Made by a program: the position numbers and the translations under genes. This document shows positions 1-11,949 of a DNA stretch of 64,000 nt, in pieces. The stretch's first letter is position 1, and the number at the start of each line of letters is the position of its first letter. Source of the DNA: Dactylis glomerata (lineage: Eukaryota > Streptophyta > Magnoliopsida > Poales > Poaceae); the NCBI GenBank assembly GCA_007115705.1, contig QXEO01000232.1, positions 4,330,880 to 4,394,879 on the forward strand, in the 5' to 3' direction. Under the pieces are notes generated by a model. That model ran no database searches. It saw only the letters and a list, made by a program, of their open reading frames with translations, and was not told the origin of the DNA.

Positions 1-2752
1 GCTTGCTACTATGTGCCTCGTTGATTTATTTTCTTACAAGATTCCTATGCATAGGAAGTGGTTCAGATATAAATGTGTTCCATACTTGCTTTTTGATGCT
101 CTCTATTGCTTCAAGTTCTTATATGGCGCATTTGCCTCAAGCTCTTATATGGCGCCCACATGAGCATCTTTGCAAATTACTGTGCCTAGCTCAAAGGCGT
201 TAAAGAAAAGCACTCTTGGGAGATAACCCAATGTTTTTATTTTCAGTACTTTTTCTTTTATTTGAGTCTTGGAAGTCATTACTACTGTAATGACCGCTCC
301 TTATCCTTTTTATTTCGTTTTTGTGCCAAGAGAAGCCTCTAATTTGAGTGAGGTAAAGATTTGGGGATGTTGCTGTCCTGAAACTGTTTTCGGTGCTGCA
401 CCGTAAAGATTCATATAAATTCTCTGTATATCTTTTGGACCTGCGATTTTTTTGTGCATATGCCCCAGGTTATATCCAAACTTTCGTTAGTAGAACACTT
501 TTCGATTTGAGCAACAGAAAACCCCTCAAAAATTCGGCCTTTGTCAGCTGTTCTGTTTTGACAGATTTCTGCCAATATTTGTGTTTGCCGCTTTATCGCT
601 TTCTTTTGAGTTCTTTTGATCACGGAACTTTTGGAGAAGTTGCTACAGTATATATGCTTAATATGTGGTGGTTTTAGGTTAAAACCTGAAGCAAAAAGAG
701 GTTGATTATATGTTATGCTTACACTAATGTTGCTAATAGATTTGTGTTTAATTTTGTATGAAGGAAGTTTTCAAGTGTAGGGATTGGAGAATGATGAGAT
801 GAGTTGAAGAATGGACAAAAGCTCAAGCTTGGGGATGCCCATGCATCACCCCAAGAAATATCCAAGAAGTACAAGTGTCAAAGCTTGGGGATGCCCCCGA
901 GGCACCCCTTCTTCATCGGCAGAAATCAGGTCACCTTTCAAGACACTATATTTTTATTGCTTCATAAACTATGCGTTTTCTTGGAGCGTCAGTTGTTTTT
1001 GTTTTCAGTTTTGTTTTGCTTTGCTTGCTGCAATAAATGGTTAGATCACATCATGTTTCTTTTGGAGGAGATGAACTTGCTTTTCACTTGCCAAGAACGC
1101 TCTAGTTTTCACTCTTATCAAAAACTGAGTGTTCTTCTTTTTCTGCTACTGCTTTTGATTTTCGTTTTCGCCTTGATTTGCATTCAGATCTTCTTATATT
1201 TATTTATCAAGGTGTATTTTTGCCTCTGGACAATGTTGGTTTTCCTCAAAAGAGCTAGATTAAAAAAGGTTTGAATGGTGTTGGAAAAGAGAAAAAGCTT
1301 TATGCAAAAAAAAGTGGTACAAAAAGGAGCTTGTGTAGACTGCGGCCTAGGCTTTTGCATGTCGTGCTTGATGTCTTTTTGATAGTATGCTTAGTGGTTT
1401 TGCTGTAGCATGACTTGTCTCAAATAACTGAGATTGCTTAATGATCCTTTGAAAAAATCATGCGTTCTTTTTATCGTTTGGAAGCATTATTTTGGTTTTC
1501 TCCTTGATGCTTTATTTGGGTTGACTTGGCGCATGCTCACACATGTTAGACTCTTACAAAGTCGCCAATAGCCTTTATGATCATTTAGTTTTTGACTTTT
1601 GATGCCATCTTATGCTTCTTTTAATGTTGCTTTGTCGCTTTGCATGATTATGGCCGTTATTGCTCTCTTAGTTGGTCGCTCCCAGTCTTTTGCTAGCCCT
1701 CATTTTGTACTGAGTATGAGCTCTACTCGTGCATCCAACTCCCAAAAACCAAGTTTGCCATTGTGTCCACTATAAATTCCTATGCATGGTATTTGCAAGC
1801 CATTCCAAGTAAATTTTCATGTGCTACCTTTCAAAAAAACCTTCAAAACACTTCTCCTTTTGTGACATTGTTTTTAGCTCATGGGGACGTAGTGGTCGGA
1901 TTTGCTATCTTCCATATTGCTTATTCCAAAAATAAAAAAAAAGAGAAAAAGAAAGAAAAAAAGGCACTCCTCCATAGAATGTGAATGTTGGTGGGCACCC
2001 GATGGAATCGGTTAGCCATGGTTTGGGAAAGGAAAAAAGGTGGGGAGGAGTGCCAAGCTTTATAAAAGAGCACAAAAGTGCCAATCTCTCTCTCAAAAAC
2101 TTGCTTCCATTTTGTATGGAAGATAGTAAGAACCCCATTGCTAGTCGTTGACAAAAGCAACCATCTCTCAAAACTCAAGTTTTATCTCTCTGTTTTATAA
2201 ATGAAAAACTCTAGCACATGTTTAATCACTACTTCCCTCTGCGAAGGCCTTTTTTTTACTTTTATGTTGAGTCACCACCTTCTATCTTTATGCACCATTA
2301 AGAGAGCATAGTTGTCATTCTTAGTATAATGTGCATTGTCCCAAAGTTTTCATTGATTGATTCATATTGTTGGTTTCACTTGTTCTCAAATTATTTGTAT
2401 TTAGTCGCCCTCTTAAACTTGAAGGTGTCCTATGCATTTATGTTTTGCTCTCTTTTAAGGACAAGCTGAAAACCACTTGTATGTTTTTCCTTATGATTCG
2501 AACACACGTTTGACTTTCATTGTTTCATTTTCATGATCTTTTGTTTGTGTTCTTTTTCATGTTATAACATGATTGCTAAGTTTCTTCTATCAAGATTATG
2601 TCTTTCATGCCCATGTTTTAAGTTCTTTGATCTCAGCACTCAATGCTTTACCTTTATGATCAAGATTGTGTAGGTGCATATCACCTCAAAAATTATTTCT
2701 TTTGTTATCACTTACCTACTCGAGGACGAGCAGGAGTTAAGCTTGGGGATGC
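1..2752 (+). mobile_element. Element A: 3' internal region of a non-autonomous gypsy-type LTR retrotransposon
   Basis: The stretch runs into an LTR at 2753 and ends with a polypurine tract (AAGCTTGGGGATGC) just before it. From about 186 it matches the tails of elements E (56528-59427), B (41040-38121, minus) and F (minus, to the window end) in the same order. No open frame of useful length is present. PPT-like copies of GCTTGGGGATGCCC also occur near 829 and 880. About 1790-2220 differs completely from the equivalent part of E (58105-58905), so one block has been exchanged. The first 180 bases match neither the protease end of B nor the ORF end of E, so the upstream coding cargo, outside the window, is unknown. 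Confidence 0.85.
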
Positions 2753-4297
2753 TGATACGTCTCAAACGTATCTATAATTTTTGATGCTCCATGCTTGTTT
2801 TTACACCATTTGCCTTGTGTTTCGTTACACTTCGTGGCGTTTTTATGCAATTTCCGGAACTAACCTATTGACAAGATGCCATAGTGCCAGTTCCCTATTT
2901 TCTGCTGTTTTTGTGTTTCAGAAAAGCTACATAGGAAATATTCTCGGAATTGGACAAAACAAAAGCCAGAAGTCTTATTTTTCCCGGAAGCTTCCCGAAG
3001 ACCGAAAGAGAGCCGGAGGGGGGCCAGAGGCCGCCCTCACACATAGGTGGCGCGGCCCAGGCCCTGGCCGCGCCACCCTGGTGTGAGGAGCCCCTGGCTA
3101 CCCTCTGACGACGCCCCTTTGCCTATAAGAAGCCTCGGGACGGAAAACCCTAAGGAAGTCGGCAATTTTTTAGAAAGAGTTCCGCAGTTCCGCCGCCGCC
3201 ACCAACGAATTTCGGGGTACAAAAGTCTCTGTTCCGGCACCCTGCCGGGACGGGGAAGTGCCCCCGGAGCCATCTCCATTGGTCTGCATCACCGTCTCCG
3301 CCGTCTCCATCGACCTCACCGCCATCTCCATCAACCTTGCTGTCTCCTATGATGAGGAGGGAGTAGTTCATCCCCGGGGCTGAGGGCTCTACCGGTAGCT
3401 ATGTGGTTCACCTCTCTCTCCCATGATGTGATCTTTATGTGATCGTGAGCTTTGTATCATGTTGAACAAGTAGATGTTATTATTCAGATATTATGTGTAC
3501 TCTAGTGGTGTTATTAAAGTAATCTATTCCTCCTGCCATGGTATAATGGTGACAGTGCGTGCATCGTGGTGGTACTTGGTCTAGGCTACGATTGTGATCT
3601 CTTATGGATTATGAGAATAATTATTACTATGATAGTATTGAAGTGATCTATTCCTCCTTTCATGGTGTAATGTTGACAGTGTGTGCACCGTGTTAGTACT
3701 TGGTCTAAGTTGCAATAATATCTATCTTGAGTTGTGCTTTGATTTGGATATCTCTATGAGTGGTGTTTGTCAAGTACTTGATGAACTTTAAGGGGTGCTT
3801 CTGTAGCCACTACGCAATGATTAGTGTTGTTCAATAGGAGAGTAATTCAGAGTACCATAGTGAAAAAAAGTTATTTATTTGTTCAATTATGTTATATTTG
3901 TTGGGAGTGTGTCCACTAGTGAAAGTATGATCCCTAGGCCTTGTTTCCAAGCTTTGCACACCGTTTACTTGCTGTTTTGTTACTTGTTTGCTTGCTGCCA
4001 TTTTTATTCCAGATTGTATTTACTACTTATAATCATCCATACCACTTGTATTTCACTATCTCTTCGCCGAACTAATGCACCTATACATCTGACAAGTGTA
4101 TTGGGTGTGTTGGGGATACAAGAGACTTTCTGTATCGTAATTGCAGGGTTGTTTGAGAGGGATAGCTTTGACCTCTTCCTCCCTGAGTTCGATAAACCTT
4201 GGGTGATCCACTTAAGGGAAACTTGCTGCTGCTCTACAAACCTCTGCACTTGGAGGCCCAACACTGTCTACAAGAACAGACGCGTGCGTAGACATCA
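2753..4297 (+). repeat. Element A 3' LTR (1,545 bp)
   Basis: It begins TGATACGTCTCAAACG right after the polypurine tract and ends AGACATCA. The first ~0.5 kb is shared with the LTRs of B and E. The remainder, including the stretch encoding the GC-rich leader near 3030-3300, is shared only with D/F. The five bases after it (GGGAG) should be the target duplication, but the 5' end of the element lies left of the window, so this cannot be checked. Confidence 0.9.
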
Positions 4298-4479
4298 GGG
4301 AGGGCACCCCCTCTAGGCCTACAATTACCCGTAGCGCACTAAATATGTGGTGCGCTACGGGTAAGTCATATACCCGCAGCGCATGGGCACAGGTGCGCTA
4401 CGGGTAAATACCCACAGCACACCACATATATAATGCGCTACGGGTAGCTGTGCTACCTATAGCTGTTTTCCTAGTAGTG
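4298..4479 (-). mobile_element. Terminal part of a second CACTA transposon
   Basis: Read on the minus strand from 4479 it starts CACTACTAGGAAAACAGC, a grass CACTA terminus. Inward repeats of TACCCGTAGCGCAC in both orientations are typical CACTA subterminal repeats. Element A interrupts it at 4297, so the body and other end lie left of A, outside the window. Confidence 0.75.
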
Positions 4480-5561
4480 TAGTGCAAGGAGCTGAAGAGG
4501 AAACAATGTTGCTGAAGGAACCGGTGACGGTGTTGATGCAGGAGCTGGTGCAAGGAGCCGAAGACAAGCGAGGCTGGTGAGGGAACTGGTAGTGCTAGCA
4601 TCGAGGGGATTGCAGTTGCAAGACTGGTCGTCAACATCCCCTAATCTACAACAGCAAACAAAAAGATTTAGTATAATTAGTTCCAAAATAGTAAATAGGA
4701 TTAGCACAATTACTTCCAAAACAAAACTTAAGGCAAAATACATATGTTAGAGCTAAAAATGAAAAATATCTTACAAAGTGGAACAAAATTGAAAACTCAA
4801 GGGACAAATCACAACTATCATAACTCTACGCCAAACGAAAATGCTAAACGAAACAAAATTTTCTAAGTGGAACAAAAAAATTACACATAAAACAAAACAA
4901 GACTGCAAAAAGAAACAAGGCTAGTGTGAAGGAACAAATCAAATCTAAATGTTGAACAAAACTGTAAAACATGTGGAACAAAAAGCACGACGAAACAAGC
5001 AAATTTACACACAAAACAATTAGATTGTGGTGAACAGAAATACAACAACCATGGAACAAAAAATATGATTGTAAAGGAAACAAAGGCAAAAGGGAATAAA
5101 AACATCGCATGAAGAGGAGCTAAGTTAGCGCCGATGGAACACATCCACGCTACAAAAGAAATATTAATTTATACTAAATTAAAAAATTGAAACATGAAAT
5201 AAATGAAAAATCAGACAAAATAGAGTCACACGAAGTAGAAACAAAAAAATTAAAGTGCAAAATAAAGAATGACAAATTAAAGAATGTAGAAAACAAATAA
5301 AGGAAAAAATAAATATAAGAGCATAAGTGCAACGAAGGAAAAAACAATCAAAAAATATGAAATATGAAAAAAGTACTAGTAAACCTCACGTAGAAAGAAG
5401 GAACAAAAGGGATAAGGAAAAGTAAATCAGGCTTGTGCAGCCGTACAGGCATTGCCGCAACGAAATGAAACATCTTACCATCTAGCTGAGCCACCCGAAC
5501 GCAGAGATGGACCGAGCCCACGAAGACATTGTTTTAGCGAAACGAATACTCCGTAGCGCGT
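4480..5561. other. Unassigned A-rich intergenic DNA
   Basis: No gene is supported here. The plus strand is rich in A and in short AACAAAA-like runs between about 4640 and 5440, so the minus-strand open frames contain mostly F, L and C codons and are composition artefacts. A less A-rich end (5440-5561) adjoins the CACTA insertion site. Confidence 0.6.
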
Positions 5562-5830
5562 CACTACAAGAAATGTGTTGACTAGTGACCATCTCATAGT
5601 GACCACAGAAAAATTGGTCATAGATTTATGACCAACTCGGATCAAATGGTCGTAAGCCGTTTCGGAGGGTTTAAGGTCTTAATCCTCATGACCAATTTAG
5701 TCCAAAAGGTCATAATGCTCAGACACGAAATGGTCATAACCGATATAATCAAATTTAGCAAATTATTTTTAATTGATTTTCTATCACTTACGACCAATTT
5801 AAATGGTCATACCACTATAACCAGTGTGAC
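5562..5830. repeat. CACTA left terminal and subterminal repeats
   Basis: It contains the terminal inverted repeat followed by repeated GACCAA, TGGTCATA and TTATGACC motifs in alternating orientation. In this superfamily such motifs are transposase binding sites; that role is inferred from family knowledge. Confidence 0.8.
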
Positions 5831-5980
5831 TAGGCGTCCACCTCAGCAATTCTGCCTACGTGTCAACGTCTAGGTGTCATCACTACCTACATGTCAACGT
5901 TTAGGTGGCATTAAAGCCTACGTGTCAATACTCTGACAACTAGGACCCATTATAATATTGACTTGTTGACTAATATGACA

Positions 5981-6300
5981 GGTGGCCCCCACCCCCTACC
6001 CCACCTACAGGTGGGTCCCACCACCCTACCCCACCCCCGCCCCCACCTACAGGTGGGTCCCACCCGCCCCCACCCCCTACCCCACCTACAGGTGGGCCCC
6101 ACCACCCTACCCCACCCCCGCCCCCACCTACAGGTGGGTCCCACCACCCTACCCCACCCCCGCCCCCACCTACAGGTGGGTCCCACCTACCCCCGCCCCC
6201 ACCCCCTACCCCACCTACAGGTGGGTCCCACCACCCTACCCTACCCCCGCCCCCACCCCACCTACAGGTGGGTCCCACCCGCCCTACATGTGGGTCCCGC
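5981..6300. repeat. C-rich minisatellite, ~42-bp period, 8 copies
   Basis: The anchor CCTACAGGTGGGT recurs at 6004, 6046, 6085, 6127, 6169, 6214 and 6261, with a variant at 6282, giving units of 39-47 bases. Each unit holds a short inverted repeat (CCACCT-AC-AGGTGG). The minus strand is a series of G runs able to form quadruplexes. Long frames on both strands (P/T/Y-rich and G/W/R-rich) come from the repeat, not from genes. Confidence 0.9.
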
Positions 6301-6338
6301 TTATAACAGGGCAAGGAAAATGTCTTGCAAAATATGCA

Positions 6339-6402
6339 CACGGGAGGACTTGAACTCACAACCTCCTGACTCCACATTCCCTTACCACTAGGCTATCTCA
6401 CC
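6339..6402 (-). pseudogene. tRNA-like relic with A and B boxes
   Basis: Read on the minus strand, TAGCCTAGTGGTAAGG matches a pol III A box and GAGTTCAAGTCC matches a B box, with tRNA-like spacing. The 7-bp acceptor stem cannot pair (5' GGTGAGA against CCCGTGT), so it is not a functional tRNA. It could be a decayed tRNA copy or the head of a SINE; I saw no clear SINE tail or TSD. Confidence 0.5.
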
Positions 6403-6738
6403 ATATGTGTCAAATAATGTGTTTGGACCTATATATTGGTAACCGAGTGCTGTTGGGCCTGGGACTATCCCTAACTTGGCCGGCCCAATAACTATTTTCA
6501 ATAAATAATATGGGCTTCCAAAGAGTTTCAGCCCAAATAGCTTCCTAAAAACAATTCATTATGAATAATTTGGAAACTAATTGAGTAATTAGACCACCAA
6601 TTTTGCATATAAGCTCGGATTGAAATGATCCAAAAATAAAATTTGTTCAATTTTCTTAGATTCATAATTTTCATATTGGTGAGTTATTAATATATGTGAG
6701 TATTCTTTTTATCTTTATTAATTCTCTTATATCAATTT

Positions 6739-8370
6739 TTAAAGGTGGTCAAAACGTCGGATGCGACCGTTCATAGATATGAGTGGAATATTCTAAAACT
6801 TTTTGTACATCTCTAATGAAATAACATATTGTGGATCTAAAAATCATTTTTTAGAAAAAATCATAATAAAGCTATAAAGCACTTGTAGTTCAAATTGGGT
6901 CCGCTTCCTGCTGAATCGGCAGAACAGCGTCAGAAAATAAAAAAATATGTATAAATGGTTTATTATTCAACCAAGTGCTGAATATTGAACCCTAAGTGTT
7001 CTAATATTTTTTGATATTGTTTTGTCCCAATTTTCAAATTAAATTTTGGTAGCTCCTTCACTAAAACATCGATTTGCGCCACTTAGAAAATAAAAAAGTG
7101 AGTTTTTCATGCAAAGAAAATGAAAACTTCCTTCTGCAACATTGTTTGTCATTCCGAGTCGAACACTTTTGCACAATATAGGATCATTTGAACAAACTAT
7201 GCCATGATTGTGGCTATGACATCGGTAGTTTAGCTTAAAACTCAAGAATCTTCATACATGGTAGCTCTTTTGTAGATATGGGTGGAATCTTGTGAAACTT
7301 TCGGTAGATCTCTGATAAAATAGCAACTTGTGCATCTAAAAATATTTTAAAAAAAAATCATGAGCAAACTATGAAGCACTTGTAGTTCAAATTGGGCCCG
7401 CTTCTTGCTGAATCGGCTCAAAGTTGTCAGAAAATTAAAAAATACCTATAAATGGTTTTTTGTTCAACCAAGTGCTGAATTTTAAACCCTAAGTGTTCTA
7501 ATATTTTTTGAGATTGTTTTGGCCCAATTTTCAAATTGAATTTTGGTAGCTCCTTCACTAAAACATCGATTTGTGTCACTCAGAAAATGAAAAATGAGAT
7601 TTTGGTGCAAAAAAAATGAAAACTTCCTTCTGCAACATTGTTTGTCATTCCAAGTCGAACACTTTTGCACAATATAGGATCATTTGAACAAACTATGTCA
7701 TGGTTGTGGCTATAACATTGGTAGTTTGACTTAAAAGTTAGGAATCTTCATACATGATAGCTCTGTTTTGAGAACACTTTTTAAAAAAAATAATAATATT
7801 CGAAGTTTATTATTTTTCCTTGTAACTAGGTCACATAACATGATGAAATGCAAAGGTTTTTTATTTTTTTGATTTTTTTTGAATTTCTTATGTCGATTTT
7901 AAAAGGCGGTCAAAACGGCGGGCTTGACAGTTCCTAGATAGGGGTGGAATCTTTTGAAACTTTTTATAGATCTATGATGAAATAGCAACTTGTGCACCTA
8001 AAAATATTTTTTTCAAAAAATCATGAGCAAGATATGAAGCACTTGTAGTTCAAATTGGGCTCGCTTCCAGCTGAACCGGCAGAAAGTTGTCGAAAAATTA
8101 AAAAATACCTAAAAACAGGTTATTGCTCAACCAAGTGCTGAATTGTAAACTCTAAGTGGTATAATATTTTTGGAGATTGTTTTGATCCAATTGTCAAATT
8201 GAATTTTGGTAGCTCTTTCACAAAAACATCGATTTATGGCACTGAGAAAATAAAAAATAACCTTTTTGTGCAAAGAAAATGAAAAATTTCTTCGGCAATA
8301 TTGTTCATAGTTTCAAGTCACACACTTTTTCACAATATAGTATCCTTTCATCAGCCATGAGCGCTCTATT
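6739..8370. repeat. Three tandem ~0.5-kb AT-rich repeats inside the CACTA element
   Basis: The anchor GCACTTGTAGTTCAAATTGG recurs at about 6879, 7376 and 8039. The surrounding ~500 bases are repeated in the same order each time (a CAAGTGCTGAAT block, an AACATCGATTT block, a CACAATATAG block). Spacing is 497 then 663 bases; the extra ~160 bases at 7745-7905 are AT-rich filler. No coding potential was seen. Confidence 0.85.
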
Positions 8371-8382
8371 TTTCGTGTATTT

Positions 8383-8841
8383 TTGTTGCCATACAAAAGA
8401 ATAAATCATGAACACTTGTCTCCAGCCAATCAGAAGACAGAGCCATACTACCCACGGATCACCCCACGAAAGCATGTCTCAGCCATCCAGATGGCCTCCA
8501 TCCAACGGCCGAAATGTCTCCTCCTAGCCCAAGCACCCCCTAGGGTCGAACAAAACCATTTCGGAACCCTAGCCCGAGCGGTCTCCTCCTCCCTCCTCAT
8601 AGCGCCTCCTCCTCCTCCCTCCTCACAGCGCCTCCTCCTCCTCTTTCCTCCACCTCCGCCGCCGGCCAGATCCTGGCAAGCTCCGGCCACTCCTTGGCCC
8701 GCCGATCATCTCCCCCAAACCCCGTCGCAGCCCTCTATCTATTCCACCCAATGAAACCACGAAATCACTCTCCTCTAACAGAAACCCTAGCCTAGAAACC
8801 CTAGCAGGTATCACCACTGTACAGAGAGCAGCGAGATTTCC
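8383..8841 (+). promoter_or_regulatory. Gene-like leader or promoter region captured by the CACTA element
   Basis: Base composition changes abruptly from AT-rich repeat to C/CT-rich sequence with several AAACCCTAG (telo-box-like) motifs near 8560, 8780 and 8797 and a CTCCTCC-rich tract. These are common in grass 5' untranslated regions. It directly precedes the ATG at 8842. Confidence 0.4.
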
Positions 8842-11358
8842 ATGGCGATGGCGGCACCCCAGCAGCGGGTGGTGGTTACCAGCTTCGGTGACCGGGTTCA
8901 CATGCGGTGGCAGATGCGGCCAGCCGGCCTGCAATCCCCGGCCTTCACCGACTGCCGACGACCGCGTCCGGGCGCCGCGAACGGCACCGTCCTCCGCTGG
9001 ATCCGGCTCCCTTACTGTTGCTCGTCTCCCGTACGCAGGACAGGGGACCTCGTGGACGCCAAGGCCATGCCTGAAGATGCCAGATCTGCTGCCCAGGCGA
9101 CCTCCATCGCCGCCATCGACCCCAACAAGCCCATGTGGGTGCCCAGCGAGGTCTCCCCGGAACCCCCTCCCTGCCATCTCTCTGTTCCTTTTTAATCATG
9201 AGTTGACTTGTGTAATTTGAGTAGTATCCGATTTTTCTGGCGTGTAATCATGAGTTGCTTTTCTGCGTGGATGTATGGCTTGCATCTTCATGTCAAGTAC
9301 TCCAGGTTGTTGGAGTACCCAGGTTCGTAGTATTGCGCACATCTTCATGTTGTAGGCTTGTATCAAATCACCAGTAATTGATGGAGGCAGCCACTATTGG
9401 GTACATTTATTATTGCACACATCTTCACTTTCACTCTAGTTGAATTCCTGTGGTAAAAATACATGTAAGATGATCTGTGGGTGTTCCTTTCCATCATGAT
9501 TAAAGTTTATTTCCCTTCCAAAATAGCATGGTAAATTTCTTAGCTTTCTAGTTTGTTATGTCACACCAATTGTATGCTTGGTTGCGTTGAAGATCAATGT
9601 TCCTGGTTCTGTCATGTCTAAAATTTCACTGTGAACTGTTGTAGGTTTAATTAGTTTTTTCCGAGAGATGCTTTAAATGAACATATGTATATTTCACTGT
9701 CCATATAAGACAAGCATAGTATAATTAATTGTTATTCAGTAACTATTTACTGTATGTTTCATCTGTTGCAATTTCCATCCATCAGGATTCTACTATTTTT
9801 GATGCTTGTGTTAAATTCTTGATGCAAGCAGCTGCTGTGACTTTATATGCTTGTGTTAAATGAGTAGTTACACTCCACTGAAGTAATGAAAGCTTTAATT
9901 CCTATGCTTATTCTTGTGCTGATCTCAGGAATTAGTATACCTTATTATTCTTTCACTCTTAAGTGATTTCCTGTGGTAAATATACACTTAGCCTATTATC
10001 CTACAGATGCGTGTCCTTGTTCGTCACCACACCGCGGAAGCTTATGGCCGACGAGCTCGCCACTGTTGACCTCTTCAAGGACAATTCCTTTGAGTCTCGC
10101 TGTGAGGTACGACCGACTCCCCTCTCCCGTTCCAAGTTGTTTCTGAGCCGGGCACTCGACTTATAGGAGCACTATCTGTAGGATGCACAGTTTCTACCGG
10201 TTCTTTGCAAGTTTGCGATGTATATTTTGATGAAAATTTTATTGCATACAGCCTATTTGTGGTAATGCTTATGATATGCATTGTGTTCTGTTCATGTGCT
10301 TAATTGCTTAATCATAGCTATTTCCACAACACTTATTGGCAAGATCTTTATTTATTAACACATATGCCTAGTAAAAATATACCTTATTTATTAACACTTA
10401 ATACTGTGCTTGCTGGCATATATGAGCTTGCTATTAGTCTCATCACTTGATCACTGTTTGTATGATCCCAGAATGTTACTTTGCTTGTTTATTTTGGTAC
10501 CCATTCATTATGTTAAATGTTTATGCATTAGATAGAAATATAATAGAGTGTGTGACCCAGCTTATGTTTTTACTGTTATTTGTTTATCCATAGCAACAAG
10601 ATATGCTGTGTCCGGTTCTTGCTGTGGATGTTGATCCAGCAACAATGCATGTGCCTCCAACACCCAGCGGTCTTCTTTTGCAGGTACTACTCCTGATCAT
10701 CCCAGCTGGAGTGCATAGGGAATATAAAAGTTCTCTATTGTTATCCACTATTTCTTATTTGGTATATGCAGAGCTGAATTCTGTGCTGCCATATCTTATT
10801 TTGTATATGCAGAACTGAATTAAATATAACATGATAGTTGGGTTGTGTATGCTTTACGCCTTTACCTATCACATTTCGATCTTGTTTTGATCAAGTTATG
10901 TTCTGAATCTTACGTGGTAAGCACTGAATCTTACTTGCCATCACAATCATGCATATTATTTATTTTGAATGATGATGAAGTAGGTAATAGCCCTTCGAGT
11001 TGGCGCATTTGCGCTTCTCAGGAACAGTAAGTTCTTCTGTATAGCCATGACACTTCTTATACAGAATAATTTGTTCTTCTATTCTTGTTCTTTTATTACT
11101 ACATGCTCTGAAGTTGTCTGCATGTAAATACTACAGCTTGTGCTATTTATTCTCAGTATATGCCTCCTGATATTTCTTGATTGCAGTAGGTAATACTCCA
11201 AACATAACTAAAATTCTTTCTACTTGCTGTATACTGCAGGTTCTACCTGGGTTCCCTGGGGCTGTATTCTTGCTAGAAATGTCACCGAACGGGCTATGTA
11301 CTCGCTGGCAGCCCTGAGAGTAGCTGCAAGATCTGCGGCCTCCGCATCTGTATGGTAG
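8842..11358 (+). pseudogene. Captured intron-containing gene fragment, product not recognised
   Basis: Starting at ATG 8842, a GC-rich first exon encodes a peptide beginning MAMAAPQQRVVV and remains open to 9195. A splice donor (GCGAG|GTCTCC) near 9150 is plausible. Further short, less AT-rich blocks with canonical splice sites follow. One lies at 10007-10106 (acceptor CTACAG, donor GAG|GTACG) and one at 10594-10683 (donor CAG|GTACT). Two more lie near 10985-11030 and 11239-11358, the last ending in TAG. The intervening DNA is T-rich like plant introns. I could not join all exons in one frame or identify the protein, so this may be a transduplicated and partly rearranged gene. It lies wholly inside the CACTA element. 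Confidence 0.4.
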
Positions 11359-11949
11359 TTCTGGGCCGTGCCCTTTCTGATTCTTGGCGACCGCTGAAGG
11401 CTATATGATAGTTAGTTCAGATTGTTGTTCTGTTTGAAGAAGTATCTAGCTGTTACACTTTTAGACCTAGTTATACAGTGATTGCTATTGCATCGATTCT
11501 AGCCATTTTATTTGTGTTCTTTGATGTAACAGATTCATTCTGGCCATTGTATCTGTGTTCTTTGATGTAACTGACTGGTTCTGCTTGTGTTATTTGAAGT
11601 ACTTTTGTTTTCTCACTTTTTTGATTTAAATATATATTATGTATTTGCTGGCAAATTGAAATATGAAGATGGTGGTCCTGACAATTGGGACCCATTCATT
11701 AAAATATTAAATCTGTGACTCGAAACCTGACAGTTGGGACCCACTTGTTAGAAACTGTTTACTGACTAGTGGACCCCTTGTTTAAAAAATAACTAAAATT
11801 TCTGATTAAAAAGGCCACGGCCCAGAACTAAAAAGGCTGAATGTTGGGCTTTGGCCCAAATAGCTAACCAAAATTGATATAGGAAAAACATAAAAAAAAG
11901 CAGAATTGCTGGGCTTGGCCCATCTAGAGTACACAACTGGATTGGGCTA

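Noticed and set aside
4844..5144. Minus-strand frames rich in F, L, V and C resembling membrane proteins
   Set aside because: They arise from A-rich plus-strand DNA of low complexity; no start context or conserved pattern.
5981..6300. Regular repeat with spacers resembling a CRISPR array
   Set aside because: The context is a plant transposon, the spacers are themselves repetitive, and no cas-like gene exists.
5950..6391. Long proline/threonine-rich and glycine/tryptophan-rich open frames on both strands
   Set aside because: They follow from the ~42-base minisatellite, which lacks stops in most frames; no start context or domain.
6339..6402. Functional tRNA gene
   Set aside because: The acceptor stem cannot pair and the anticodon arm is not convincing.
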